Shown piece after piece: positions 1 to 7,774 of a stretch of 14,581 bases of DNA. The stretch covers positions 1 through 14,581 of the forward strand of contig JAKACL010000037.1 in assembly GCA_021821425.1 (NCBI GenBank), given 5' to 3'. This stretch comes from Pseudomonadota bacterium (lineage in GTDB: Bacteria; Pseudomonadota; Gammaproteobacteria; Burkholderiales; Thiobacillaceae). The number at the start of each line of letters is the position of its first letter. Position 1 is the stretch's first letter. The position numbers and the translations under genes were made by a program. The notes under the pieces are model-generated. The model made no database searches, was not told where the DNA came from, and saw only the letters and a program-made list of their open reading frames with translations.

Positions 1-978
1 GTTGCCGAGCGCGCTGCGGATTTCCTGCAGGCTGCCCTTGAGCCAGGCTTCGCTGTCGAGTTCCAGACGGATCCGGTGACGTCCGCGGCTCAGCGATTCG
101 GCTTCTGCTTTCATCGCCTGCGCCAGTTCGGACACATGGATGGTTTCGTCCTTCAACGCGTGCTCGGCGCTTTCCAGGCGCGACAGGATCAGCAGGTCGT
201 CGAGCAGGTGCTGCATGCGCCGGGTGTGGTCGAGCATGAGGTCGAAATAGCGGCGGCTTTCGGCAGCCGGCAGCTCGGGCGCATCCGCCAGGGTTTCGAC
301 GAAGCCGCCGACCACGGTCAGCGGGGTGCGCAATTCATGCGATACGTTGGCGATGAAGTCGCGCCGCATCGCATCGACCCGCTCGAGGTCGGTGATGTCG
401 CGCGCCACCAGCAGTTTCTTGCTTTCGCCAAACGGCACCAGTTGCATCGACAGGGTGATTTCGCGGTTGACCGGAGACTTGCAGACCAGCCGGCGCGAAT
501 AGTCGGCGGCATCGAGAAATTCCAGGAAATGCGCTTGCCGCAGCAAATAGCGCACAAACTGGCCGCGGTCGCGGTCGCAGTCCATCCCCATGTAGGTGCG
601 CGATGCCGGGTTGCACCACTCGATCTGCTCGTTGCTGTTGAGGATGATCATGCCGTCGGGCACGGCCATCGCGGCATGCTCGAACTGTTCGAGCGCAGTG
701 GTGAGTTCGCTGCGGCTGGCCTTCTGGCGACGCTGCAGTTTTTGCAGACGGTAGAAGATGTCGCCCCAGGTGCCGGTGGCATCGGGCGGGGCCACTTCGT
801 CGGGGTTTTCCAGCCAGCGCGCCAGACGGAATTCCTGCCACAGGCGGCGCACCATCACGAAGGCCTGGATCCCCGCCAGAAAGCCCAGCGCGGCGACCCA
901 GCCCCATCCCGCCCACAGGAACAGCGCCACCAGCATGACGCTGGCCAGCACACCGAGCGGACGCCACCAGAAACCCAT
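1..978 (-). CDS. phoR: Phosphate regulon sensor histidine kinase PhoR (3' part cut by window edge)
   Basis: This is the N-terminal 326 codons of a membrane sensor kinase that would phosphorylate PhoB under phosphate limitation. The protein opens with MGFWWRPLGV and has two hydrophobic segments within residues 1-42. A charged linker follows, then a PAS-like region at roughly residues 95-200. The dimerisation/phosphoacceptor H-box reads NVSHELRTPL, with the phosphorylated histidine at residue 214. The frame stays open to base 1 and stops at the start of the N-box (EIRSALGN), so the ATP-binding domain lies outside the window. The ATG at 978 is chosen because a GGACAGG ribosome-binding site sits just upstream and the membrane anchor begins there. 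It lies 34 bases after the phoB stop, in the usual phoB-phoR operon. The short periplasm-free N-terminus is typical of PhoR. Confidence 0.93.
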   Translation of the reverse strand, partial: MGFWWRPLGVLASVMLVALFLWAGWGWVAALGFLAGIQAFVMVRRLWQEFRLARWLENPDEVAPPDATGTWGDIFYRLQKLQRRQKASRSELTTALEQFEHAAMAVPDGMIILNSNEQIEWCNPASRTYMGMDCDRDRGQFVRYLLRQAHFLEFLDAADYSRRLVCKSPVNREITLSMQLVPFGESKKLLVARDITDLERVDAMRRDFIANVSHELRTPLTVVGGFVETLADAPELPAAESRRYFDLMLDHTRRMQHLLDDLLILSRLESAEHALKDETIHVSELAQAMKAEAESLSRGRHRIRLELDSEAWLKGSLQEIRSALGN

Positions 979-1012
979 ATTGACCTGTCCGATGAAACCT
1001 GAGGTGCCCTGA

Positions 1013-1705
1013 TTATCCCACGTCGGCCGAAAAGCGATAGCCCGACCCGCGCACGGTCTGGATCAACTCGGCGTGGCCCGACGGCTCCAGCGCCAGGCGC
1101 AGGCGGCGGATATGGACATCGACCGTGCGCTCCTCGACGAAGACATCGTCGCCCCACACCTGGTCGAGAAGCTGGGTGCGCGAATACACCCGTTCGGGGT
1201 GGGTCATGAAGAAGTGCAGCAGGCGGAATTCGGTCGGGCCCAGGTCCAGCGCCTGGCCTTTGCCCTGCACCCGGTGGCTGGTGGGATCGAGCCGCAAGCC
1301 ATTGATTTCCACCGGCTCGTCGGTCATCTGCGGCGCACGGCGGCGCAGCACGGCCTTGATGCGCGACACCAGCTCGCGCGGGGAAAACGGCTTGGTGATG
1401 TAGTCGTCGGCACCGGTGTCCAGCCCCAGCACCTTGTCGCGCTCCTCGCCGCGCGCGGTCAGCATGATGATGGGGATCGGCTGATAGCGTTCGTCGCTGC
1501 GCAGGCGCTTGCACAAATCGATGCCCGACATGCCGGGCAGCATCCAGTCGAGCAGGATGACGTCGGGCAGCGTGCTTTTGAGGAATTTCAGCGCATGCTC
1601 GGCATCGCCGGCGGTGGTGACCTGATGGCCGGCCTGCGCCAGATTGAATTTCAGAAGTTCCTGGATCCCGGGTTCGTCTTCGACCAGCAGAATATTGGCA
1701 GCCAT
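1013..1705 (-). CDS. phoB: Phosphate regulon response regulator PhoB
   Basis: This is a complete 230-residue OmpR/PhoB-family regulator. The receiver domain (about residues 1-120) shows the acidic pair D10/E11 and the phosphoacceptor D53 in LLDWMLPG. It also has T83 and K105 in the [12 protein letters not shown] loop. The C-terminal winged helix (about 128-228) has the recognition region [12 protein letters not shown] and ends with the family signature VRGSGYRFS. An in-frame ATG ten codons upstream (1735) is rejected because it would lie inside the spacer between the Pho-box repeats and the usual [11 protein letters not shown] start. phoR follows directly. The three-repeat Pho box at 1738-1765 implies autoregulation. 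The identity as PhoB rather than another OmpR-type regulator rests on sequence, the Pho box and the phoR neighbour together. Confidence 0.95.
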   Translation of the reverse strand: MAANILLVEDEPGIQELLKFNLAQAGHQVTTAGDAEHALKFLKSTLPDVILLDWMLPGMSGIDLCKRLRSDERYQPIPIIMLTARGEERDKVLGLDTGADDYITKPFSPRELVSRIKAVLRRRAPQMTDEPVEINGLRLDPTSHRVQGKGQALDLGPTEFRLLHFFMTHPERVYSRTQLLDQVWGDDVFVEERTVDVHIRRLRLALEPSGHAELIQTVRGSGYRFSADVG

Positions 1706-1737
1706 GGGGGTTCCGCGTATTGGGTGGGAGGCCATCC

Positions 1738-1765
1738 TATGACAGCAGTATGACTGATTTATGAC
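1738..1765 (-). promoter_or_regulatory. Pho box (three 11-bp-spaced PhoB half-sites) upstream of phoB
   Basis: On the minus strand the hexamer GTCATA occurs three times, with plus-strand copies of TATGAC starting at 1738, 1749 and 1760. The spacing is exactly 11 bp, one helical turn. The first copy is followed by AATC, giving GTCATAAATC, very close to the classical E. coli Pho-box half-site. The innermost repeat ends 33 bases from the phoB ATG, which suits PhoB-activated transcription where the box replaces a -35 element. It lies about 76 bases from the ubiE start and could also influence that divergent promoter, though this is only inference. Confidence 0.85.
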
Positions 1766-1802
1766 GACCGGCATCTGCGCGCGCCTCCGCCACCCTGTGC
1801 GC

Positions 1803-1811
1803 TGATAGAAT
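1803..1811 (+). promoter_or_regulatory. Possible extended -10 promoter for the ubiE operon
   Basis: The sequence TGATAGAAT fits an extended -10 element (TGn plus TAGAAT, one mismatch to TATAAT). It sits about 30 bases before the ubiE ATG. No TTGACA-like -35 hexamer is visible at 16-18 bp upstream, which is tolerated by extended -10 promoters. A start near 1818 would give a leader of about 23 bases without an obvious ribosome-binding site. Confidence 0.4.
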
Positions 1812-1840
1812 TCCCGGCTGATTCGCTCACTCCCACTGCC

Positions 1841-2575
1841 ATGGATAAAACCACCCATTTCGGCTACAAGCAGGTCGCCGAGTCCGAAAAAGCCGCCAAG
1901 GTGGCCGAGGTCTTCCATTCCGTTGCGGCGCAGTACGATCTTATGAACGACCTGATGTCGGCCGGCCTGCACCGGCTGTGGAAACGTTTTGCCGTGGCGC
2001 AGGCGGGGCTGCGGCCCGGGATGCGCGTGCTCGACGTCGCCGGCGGCACCGCCGACCTGACCCGGCTGTTCCTGAAGGAAGTGGGCGACGCCGGCACGGT
2101 GCTGCTTACCGACATCAATTTCTCCATGCTGCGCGAAGGCCGCGACCGCATGCTGAACGAAGGCAAAATGCCCCCCACGGTGCAGTGCGACGGCGAGCGA
2201 CTGCCCTTCCCCGACAATTATTTCGACTGCGTGTCGGTCGCCTTCGGCCTCAGGAACATGACCCACAAGGACCAGGCGCTGGCCGAGATGCACCGCGTGC
2301 TCAAACCCGGCGGCCGCCTGCTGGTGCTGGAGTTCTCCAAAGTGTGGAAGCCGCTGGAACCGGCCTACGATCTGTATTCCTTCAAACTATTGCCCTTGAT
2401 GGGCAAGCTCGTGGCCCAGGACGCCGCCAGCTACCAGTACCTGGCCGAGTCGATCCGCATGCATCCAGGTCAGGAAGAACTGAAGGCCATGATGGAGGCC
2501 GCAGGCTTTGCCAAGGTCAGCTACCACAACCTGACGGCCGGCGTGGTGGCCTTGCACAAGGGCTTCAAGGTTTGA
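1841..2575 (+). CDS. ubiE: Ubiquinone/menaquinone C-methyltransferase UbiE
   Basis: This is a class I SAM-dependent methyltransferase of 244 residues that C-methylates the benzoquinol (and, where menaquinone is made, demethylmenaquinol) ring. The N-terminus carries the family block [24 protein letters not shown]-binding motif I is [11 protein letters not shown] at residues 63-73. The acidic residue after strand 2 is D91. The motif [23 protein letters not shown] at about 117-139 is the UbiE/COQ5 signature, followed by [16 protein letters not shown]. No clear Shine-Dalgarno sequence precedes the ATG. The stop TGA overlaps the TTG start of ubiJ. Gene order ubiE-ubiJ-ubiB is the same as in E. coli, which supports the assignment. 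Confidence 0.96.
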   Translation: MDKTTHFGYKQVAESEKAAKVAEVFHSVAAQYDLMNDLMSAGLHRLWKRFAVAQAGLRPGMRVLDVAGGTADLTRLFLKEVGDAGTVLLTDINFSMLREGRDRMLNEGKMPPTVQCDGERLPFPDNYFDCVSVAFGLRNMTHKDQALAEMHRVLKPGGRLLVLEFSKVWKPLEPAYDLYSFKLLPLMGKLVAQDAASYQYLAESIRMHPGQEELKAMMEAAGFAKVSYHNLTAGVVALHKGFKV

Positions 2576-3177
2576 TTCCTGAAACCCTCATCGAGCGCAG
2601 CCTGAATCACCTGCTGCAGCAAACGCCCGGTGCGGCCGACATGCTCGTCCGCCATGCCGGGTGCAGCGTACGCTTCGATCTCGCGCTCACGCAACTCGAT
2701 TTCCGCATCGCCGACGACGGCTGCTTTTCCGAGGCGGTGGTCGATGCGCCGGATGCTGTCATCCGACCGACCCCGGCGCTCGTCGCCCGACTGCCGTTTT
2801 TTGGCCGCGAGGCGCTGCGCGACGCCGACTACAGCGGCGACCCGGCGCTGCTCGCCACGCTCGACCGCGTCTTCAAACAGCTCGGCTGGGACATCGAGGC
2901 CGACTTGGCGCCGGTCGTCGGCGATATCGCTGCGCACCGTCTGCATGCGCTCGGCCGCGATGTCCTGGCGGGGCTCGCCCACGCCGCCGCTGCGCTCGGG
3001 CACAACGCCAGCGAATATTTGGTCGAGGAAGCCGAGTTGATGGCGCGCGGCGTCGATGTGGCGCGCTTCAACCGCGCGGTCGACACGCTCGCCGACGATG
3101 CGGCACGACTCGACGCGCGGCTGCGTGTGCTGGAAGCCCGCCGACCCGAACAGGACGCGCAGCCGCGGCCCGCATGA
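2572..3177 (+). CDS. ubiJ: Ubiquinone biosynthesis accessory factor UbiJ (SCP2 domain)
   Basis: The predicted protein has 201 residues, close to the family length. It begins [17 protein letters not shown] and contains an SCP2-like lipid-binding region (about residues 15-110), including the stretch [27 protein letters not shown] cut around its middle. The C-terminal third is charged and helical, as in UbiJ homologues, which help assemble the soluble Ubi complex and present hydrophobic intermediates. No ATG is available at the N-terminus. The TTG at 2572 overlaps the ubiE stop (TTGA) and has AAGGG about 9 bases upstream, so it is the preferred start. The stop overlaps the ubiB ATG (ATGA), implying translational coupling. 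The identity rests on position between ubiE and ubiB, size and fold-level resemblance. Confidence 0.87.
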   Translation: MIPETLIERSLNHLLQQTPGAADMLVRHAGCSVRFDLALTQLDFRIADDGCFSEAVVDAPDAVIRPTPALVARLPFFGREALRDADYSGDPALLATLDRVFKQLGWDIEADLAPVVGDIAAHRLHALGRDVLAGLAHAAAALGHNASEYLVEEAELMARGVDVARFNRAVDTLADDAARLDARLRVLEARRPEQDAQPRPA

Positions 3178-4700
3178 AGCTGCTGCGCCTCGTCCGCATC
3201 CTCACCGTCGGCCTGCGTTTTGGCCTGGAGGAATTCTTCCTCGGCCACGAGCGGGTGCGCCCGCTGCGCTGGCTGGTGCGCGCGACGCTGTTCTGGCGGC
3301 CGCTGACCGAGCCGCGCGGGGTACGGCTGCGCCGCGCGCTGGAGGCGCTGGGACCGATCTTCGTCAAGTTCGGGCAGATGCTCTCGACCCGGCGCGATCT
3401 GGTGCCGCTCGACCTTGCCGACGAACTCGCCCAGCTGCAGGACCGGGTGCCGCCCTTCCCCTCCGTCCAGGCCATCGCCACGCTGGAAGCTGCGTACAAA
3501 AAACCCCTGGCCGAGATGTTTGCGGAATTCAATGCCACGCCAGTCGCCTCCGCCTCGGTGGCGCAGGTGCATTTCGCCCGCCTGCATGACGGCACCGCCG
3601 TCGCGGTGAAGGTGCTGCGCCCCGGCATCGCGCCGGTGATCGCGCACGACGTGTCGCTGCTCTACGCCGCCGCCGGACTGCTTGAAAAGCTGTTTGCCGA
3701 CGGCCGCCGCCTGCGACCGCGCGAAGTGGTGGCGGAATTCGAAAAGCATCTGGAAGACGAGCTCGATCTGATTCGCGAGGCCGCCAACTGCTCGCAGTTG
3801 CGGCGCAACTTCAAGGATTCGTCGCTGCTCCTGGTGCCCGAGGTGTACTGGGACTACTGCGATCACGACGTCATGGTGATGGACCGCATGGACGGCATCC
3901 CGGTCAGTCAGATCGAGCGGCTGCGAGAATCCGGCGTCGACATCCCGAAGCTCGCCGCCACCGGGGTGGAAATCTTCTTCACCCAGGTATTCCGCGACGG
4001 CTTTTTCCACGCCGACATGCATCCCGGCAACATCCTGGTGCGCCCCGGCTCCGAGCAGTACATCGCGCTCGACTTCGGCATCATGGGCACGCTCACCGAA
4101 GTCGACAAACAGTACCTCGCGCGCAACTTCCTCGCCTTCTTCCGCCGCGACTACAAGGCGGTGGCGCTGGCGCATCTGGAATCCGGCTGGGTGCCGGCCG
4201 ATACCCGCATCGACGAACTGGAAGCCGCGGTGCGTGCAGTGTGCGAGCCGGTATTCGACCGTCCGCTGAAGGAGATTTCCTTCGGCCGCGTGCTGCTGCA
4301 ATTGTTCCAGGCTTCGCGTCGCTTCAACGTCGAAATCCAGCCGCAGCTGGTTTTATTGCAGAAGACGCTGCTCAACATCGAAGGCCTCGGGCGCCAGCTC
4401 GATCCCGAGCTCGACCTGTGGAAGACCGCCAAGCCCTTCCTCGAGCGCTGGATGAATGAACAAGTCGGCTGGCGCGCGCTGGTGAAGAACCTGCAGACCG
4501 AAGCGCCCAAGTGGGCGGCCCTGCTGCCGCAGCTGCCGCGTCTTGCGCACCAGGCGCTGAACGACAACCGGCTGGCGCCGCTGGAAGCCGGCCTCGCCCT
4601 GATGCTGCAACAGCAGCACGCTCGCAACCGCTGGCTCGGTGTCATCGCCGGCCTGCTCGCCGTACTGCTGGTCACGACCCTCTACTTCAACCTGCGATAA
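3174..4700 (+). CDS. ubiB: Atypical protein kinase/ATPase UbiB of ubiquinone biosynthesis
   Basis: This 508-residue protein is a UbiB/ADCK/ABC1-family member that supports ubiquinone synthesis at the membrane. The diagnostic KxGQ motif is K65-FGQ68 within [11 protein letters not shown]. The alanine-rich loop that replaces the glycine-rich loop is ASASVAQVH around residue 125. The lysine in AVAVKV is K146. The ExD motif is E196-L-D198 in [10 protein letters not shown]. The catalytic-type loop [13 protein letters not shown] holds D281 and N286, and the metal-binding DFG is at 300-302. One C-terminal transmembrane helix is visible around [16 protein letters not shown]. The ATG overlaps the ubiJ stop by four bases. 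Much longer upstream reading in the same frame is ignored, since it runs antiparallel to no known domain and overlaps ubiJ. Confidence 0.96.
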   Translation: MKLLRLVRILTVGLRFGLEEFFLGHERVRPLRWLVRATLFWRPLTEPRGVRLRRALEALGPIFVKFGQMLSTRRDLVPLDLADELAQLQDRVPPFPSVQAIATLEAAYKKPLAEMFAEFNATPVASASVAQVHFARLHDGTAVAVKVLRPGIAPVIAHDVSLLYAAAGLLEKLFADGRRLRPREVVAEFEKHLEDELDLIREAANCSQLRRNFKDSSLLLVPEVYWDYCDHDVMVMDRMDGIPVSQIERLRESGVDIPKLAATGVEIFFTQVFRDGFFHADMHPGNILVRPGSEQYIALDFGIMGTLTEVDKQYLARNFLAFFRRDYKAVALAHLESGWVPADTRIDELEAAVRAVCEPVFDRPLKEISFGRVLLQLFQASRRFNVEIQPQLVLLQKTLLNIEGLGRQLDPELDLWKTAKPFLERWMNEQVGWRALVKNLQTEAPKWAALLPQLPRLAHQALNDNRLAPLEAGLALMLQQQHARNRWLGVIAGLLAVLLVTTLYFNLR

Positions 4701-4710
4701 AGGACTCGCC

Positions 4711-6144
4711 ATGCTGATCGGTTTCGTCGTGCTCTACCTCGTGCTCTCCATCGGTATCGGCCTTTATGCCGCAACCAAGGTGCACAATGCCAGCGACTAC
4801 ATCACCGCCGGTCGCTCGCTGCCGATGTTCGTCGTCGTCGCGATGGTGTTCGCCACCTGGTTCGGGGCCGAGACCGTGCTCGGCATCCCCGCCACCTTCC
4901 TCGACGAAAACCTTGGCGGCACCATTTCCGATCCCTTCGGCGCCGCGCTCGCGCTGATTCTGTTCGGCCTCTTGTTCGCGCGACCGCTGTACCGGATGAA
5001 GCTTCTGACGCTGGGCGACTATTTCCGCCAGCGCTACAACCGCCCGGTGGAAATCGTCATGTCGCTGGCGATCGCCGCGTCCTACCTCGGCTGGGTGTCG
5101 GCGCAGGTGGTGGCGCTGGGGCTGGTGTTCAACGTGCTGTCGGACGGCGTCATCACCACCTCGCAGGGCGTCATGATCGGCGCCGCCGTGGTCGCGCTCT
5201 ACACCCTGTTCGGCGGCATGTGGTCGGTGGCGCTGACCACGCTGGTGCAAATGACTGTGATCGTCGCCGGCCTGTTATGGATTTCCTGGCTGGTGGGCGG
5301 CATGCCCGAGGTGGGCGGCGTGGCACCGGTGGTCGCGCACGCCGCGGCCGCCGGCAAATTCGAATTCTGGCCGGCGATGGAATGGACGGCGATCGTCACC
5401 TTCGTCGCCGGTTTGCTGACCATGGGCTTCGGATCGATCCCGCAGCAGGACGTGTTCCAGCGCGCCAATGCGTCGAAAACCGAGCGCATCGCGGTGTGGG
5501 GCACGGTCATCGGCGGCGTCCTCTACTTCCTTTTTGCCGCAGTACCGATCTACCTCACCTATTCGGCAACGCTGGTCGACCCCATCATGACCACGGCGCT
5601 GCTGGCCGAAGACGCCCAACAGGTGCTGCCCACTTTCGTCAAGACGCATCTTCCGCTGTCGGCGCAGATCATTTTCTACGGCGCGCTGCTGTCGGTGATC
5701 ATGTCGACCGCGTCGGGCACCCTGCTGGCGCCGTCGGTCACCCTGTCCGAAAACGTCATCAAGGAATTCCTGCCGCATCACCGCATGAGCCAGCAAAAGC
5801 TGCTGCAGGTCACGCGCGCCGTGGTCGTCGTGTTTGCGCTGCTGGTTGTGGCGTATTCGCTGTGGTCACTGGAATCCTCAACCAGCATCCACGCCATGGT
5901 GGAGAACGCCTACAAAGTCACGCTCGCCACCGCCTTCGTCCCGCTGGTCGCCGGCATCTACTGGAAACGCGCCAGCAATCTGGGGGCGGGGTGGTCGATC
6001 GGGCTGGGCTTCGTCTGCTGGGTTGCGATGGAATTCATCGCCCCCGACGCCGCGCTGCCGCCGCAATTTGTCGGGCTCATCGCAAGCCTGGCCGGCATGC
6101 TGGCGGGCTCGTTGTATTCGCCGCCCAAGCCTGCGCATGCCTGA
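4711..6144 (+). CDS. Sodium:solute symporter family transporter
   Basis: This 477-residue, almost wholly hydrophobic protein has about 13 predicted membrane helices, as expected for the SSS (SLC5-like) family with the LeuT fold. Family features include the N-terminal ASDYITAGRSLP block and the ATWFGAETVLG helix. The GSIPQQDVFQRANASKTERIA loop is also typical. The MSTASGTLLAPS segment begins at residue 331, where SSS proteins carry the serines of the Na2 site. The substrate cannot be told from sequence; short carboxylates, amino acids or pantothenate are all possible in this family. The start ATG follows AAAGGA by 6 bases. It lies 10 bases after the ubiB stop and is probably co-transcribed with the ubi genes. 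A hairpin at 6181-6200 may mark the operon end. Confidence 0.9.
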   Translation: MLIGFVVLYLVLSIGIGLYAATKVHNASDYITAGRSLPMFVVVAMVFATWFGAETVLGIPATFLDENLGGTISDPFGAALALILFGLLFARPLYRMKLLTLGDYFRQRYNRPVEIVMSLAIAASYLGWVSAQVVALGLVFNVLSDGVITTSQGVMIGAAVVALYTLFGGMWSVALTTLVQMTVIVAGLLWISWLVGGMPEVGGVAPVVAHAAAAGKFEFWPAMEWTAIVTFVAGLLTMGFGSIPQQDVFQRANASKTERIAVWGTVIGGVLYFLFAAVPIYLTYSATLVDPIMTTALLAEDAQQVLPTFVKTHLPLSAQIIFYGALLSVIMSTASGTLLAPSVTLSENVIKEFLPHHRMSQQKLLQVTRAVVVVFALLVVAYSLWSLESSTSIHAMVENAYKVTLATAFVPLVAGIYWKRASNLGAGWSIGLGFVCWVAMEFIAPDAALPPQFVGLIASLAGMLAGSLYSPPKPAHA

Positions 6145-6180
6145 AGCCGACCGGAGAGGGACTTTTTGATATTCATACAC

Positions 6181-6200
6181 GAGCAGAATGGCTTCTGCTC
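6181..6200 (+). terminator. Perfect 8-bp hairpin after the symporter gene (terminator-like, no U-tract)
   Basis: The arms GAGCAGAA and TTCTGCTC are exact reverse complements around a TGGC tetraloop, 36 bases after the symporter stop. No run of T follows on either strand, so it is not a classical intrinsic terminator. It may mark the 3' end of the ubi-symporter transcript by stabilising RNA or through Rho. Confidence 0.45.
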
Positions 6201-6212
6201 CAGGCCGGACAT

Positions 6213-6229
6213 TGTCGGAAAATTTTACA
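6213..6229 (+). promoter_or_regulatory. Possible enhancer-binding-protein site upstream of the sigma-54 promoter
   Basis: The sequence TGTCGGAAAATTTTACA has the partly symmetric form TGT-N11-ACA. It ends about 90 bases before the -24 element, the usual distance for a sigma-54 activator site. The AT-rich stretch at roughly 6278-6309 between the two could act as a bend. PEP-CTERM loci are commonly controlled by the PrsK/PrsR system, but no such gene is in this window, so the activator is only inferred. Confidence 0.4.
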
Positions 6230-6316
6230 ATTGCCTGTAGCGGGCCGCGCGCGCCCCGCCCAATAACTCCAGTAAGCGATTGTTTATAATAATAATTCTT
6301 AACTTTTAGCCACCCT

Positions 6317-6332
6317 TGGCACGGCTGATGCT
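6317..6332 (+). promoter_or_regulatory. Sigma-54 (-24/-12) promoter of the PEP-CTERM gene
   Basis: TGGCACGGCTGATGCT matches the RpoN consensus TGGCACG-N4-TTGCW with one mismatch. The invariant GG is at 6318-6319 and GC at 6330-6331, exactly 12 bases apart. Transcription would begin near 6342-6344. That gives a leader of about 160 bases before the ATG at 6502. A small stem (ACTGC and GCAGT, 6339-6353) straddles the expected start. Confidence 0.8.
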
Positions 6333-6501
6333 TGAAAAACTGCATAAAGCAGTAGATGGGGGCGGGGTTGCCGGATGTGCGTGACCGTGTCGGGTCCGAG
6401 ACCTTTTCCCCAATACTCATTTTCAAGAATGCTCAGGTTCAGGCCCATTCGGCCAAAACAAAAGTTTTCATGAATTGATTATCAGAATGAGGAGGGAAAT
6501 C
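6333..6501 (+). other. Long 5' leader of the PEP-CTERM gene
   Basis: This stretch lies between the sigma-54 promoter and the start codon. It contains a 5-bp stem at 6339-6353, a G-rich tract at 6357-6368 and an imperfect inverted repeat around 6386-6402 (GTGTCGG facing CCGAGAC). A 40-codon open frame runs from ATG 6356 to TGA 6478, but has no good ribosome-binding site. The strong Shine-Dalgarno AGGAGGG at 6490-6496 serves the ATG at 6502. No known riboswitch could be assigned. Confidence 0.5.
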
Positions 6502-7674
6502 ATGACACACCCCAATTTAAGAATGACCGTGATGGCGGCTGGCATTGCAATGGCGCTTGCCGGCACTGCCGCACAGGCATCCCACTTCCGCGGGGGGGCG
6601 TTGCTCCCCACCGTATCCGCCGGCGGGCTGCTGACGGTTAATTCAACGACATTCTGGCGCCCGTCATCAGTGAACCACCTCTCTGTTCAGGTTGCGGGAG
6701 CCGCCGCCATCAATGCGGCCGGTGTCTACGCAGCGGACGACACCAGCGACAGCCGCTTCACCAAGGCGACCGGAACGCATACCTTCCAACTGCCCGGCGC
6801 GGGTACTTACAACATCACGATGTCGAGCTGCTGCCGGGTGAGCGGGATTCAGAACTACGTTGGCGGCAGCTCCACGAGCTGGGCCATGAATTCCAGCATT
6901 TTCTGGAACGGCAGCAGTGCCAGCACCCCGATCCTGTTCAACTTTTCCAACGTGCAACCGGAAGTCCTGCGCGGGGCCAATTATGTGGGCAACCTGGGCG
7001 CCTTGGCCGGCGCAGGCCTCACCCTGAGCTACGACCAGGCGCTCAACGCCCCGATCGCCTCCCAGCCGCCCGGTTTCACCATCAATCCAGCGACCGGTGC
7101 GCTGTTCATCCCGGCCGCCAGCACCGCCACCTATGTGGACAACCCCACGTCCAACATCGGCGCGGACTACAGTTTCAGCGGCAACATCTTCGCGCATGAC
7201 GGCAGTGGCGCGCTGCGTGGCCAAGTGGAGTTCGAGTGGCTGTTCGATGCCGTCAATACCGCGTCCAACACCGCGCCCACGGTCAACGACCTGATCATCA
7301 ATGCGCTGATCGGCGACGTCGTGAACACCACCGTTACGGGGGTCGACGACGGCCAGCCCAATCCGCCGGGTGCGCTCTCCTGGAACGACATTGGCCTGCT
7401 GGGGGGGCAAGGCACCTGCACAAATGCACCCACCTTCAATACCGCAACCCAGGCTTTCTCCTGGGATACGGCCAACTGCACGGCGGGCACGTACATCTAC
7501 CAGGTGCAGGCGTCCGACTCCCTGTTGACCGACTTTGGCACCATTACGCTCAACCTGTCTTCCGGGCAGACACCTCCCCCTCCGCCGGGCGTGCCGGAAC
7601 CCGCAACCATGTCTCTGCTCGGACTGGGCGCTCTGGGACTCGCAGCGTTTACCCGCCGCCGCCGCAAGGTTTAA
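6502..7674 (+). CDS. Secreted PEP-CTERM sorting domain protein with N-terminal SHFRGG segment
   Basis: The 390-residue product begins with a Sec signal peptide whose likely cleavage is AQA-SHF after residue 26. The mature protein opens with SHFRGG. The central part is rich in Gly, Ala, Ser, Thr and Asn and has an adjacent cysteine pair in SSCCRVSG. From about residue 255 there is an Ig- or cadherin-like segment (TAPTVNDLIINALIGD to TLNLSS) with two further cysteines. A proline-rich linker leads to the PEP-CTERM tail: VPEP at 364-367, a hydrophobic helix, then RRRRK. Exosortase is expected to process this tail and place the protein in the extracellular matrix or envelope. The ATG at 6502 is chosen for its AGGAGGG site. 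The gene stands alone between a sigma-54 promoter and an intrinsic terminator. Function of the mature domain is unknown. Confidence 0.9.
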   Translation: MTHPNLRMTVMAAGIAMALAGTAAQASHFRGGALLPTVSAGGLLTVNSTTFWRPSSVNHLSVQVAGAAAINAAGVYAADDTSDSRFTKATGTHTFQLPGAGTYNITMSSCCRVSGIQNYVGGSSTSWAMNSSIFWNGSSASTPILFNFSNVQPEVLRGANYVGNLGALAGAGLTLSYDQALNAPIASQPPGFTINPATGALFIPAASTATYVDNPTSNIGADYSFSGNIFAHDGSGALRGQVEFEWLFDAVNTASNTAPTVNDLIINALIGDVVNTTVTGVDDGQPNPPGALSWNDIGLLGGQGTCTNAPTFNTATQAFSWDTANCTAGTYIYQVQASDSLLTDFGTITLNLSSGQTPPPPPGVPEPATMSLLGLGALGLAAFTRRRRKV

Positions 7675-7700
7675 GCGTTCCGGCATCACCCCACCGACTT

Positions 7701-7730
7701 AAAACTCCCCCATTTCCGGGGGAGTTTTTT
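7701..7730 (+). terminator. Intrinsic terminator after the PEP-CTERM gene
   Basis: The arms AAAACTCCCCC (7701-7711) and GGGGGAGTTTT (7718-7728) pair perfectly over 11 bp around a 6-base loop, and a T-run follows (TTTTTT at 7725-7730). It lies 26 bases after the PEP-CTERM stop. This is a textbook Rho-independent terminator that separates this gene from the sulfotransferase gene. Confidence 0.93.
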
Positions 7731-7774
7731 CTTCGGGCGCGCTACACTCTTCTGGCCCAGTCCAAAGACAGACC

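Noticed and set aside
2661..3173. N-terminal extension of ubiB in the same frame
   Set aside because: It overlaps ubiJ completely, is Arg/Ala-rich without motifs, and UbiB proteins start near [10 protein letters not shown] at 3174.
2829..4301. A 490-codon minus-strand frame antisense to ubiB and ubiJ
   Set aside because: The composition is low-complexity, His/Gln/Arg-rich with no motifs; the plus-strand UbiB motifs are unambiguous.
6285..6290. TATAAT hexamer as a sigma-70 promoter for the PEP-CTERM gene
   Set aside because: It is a perfect -10 sequence but no -35 lies at 16-18 bp and the surrounding stretch is simply AT-rich; the sigma-54 element is a far better match.
6356..6420. Possible c-di-GMP (GEMM-like) riboswitch, prompted by GCGGGGTTGCCGGATG on the plus strand and GGTCACGCACA on the minus strand
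   Set aside because: The two resemblances are on opposite strands and the rest of the conserved core is missing on each, so no complete aptamer can be drawn.
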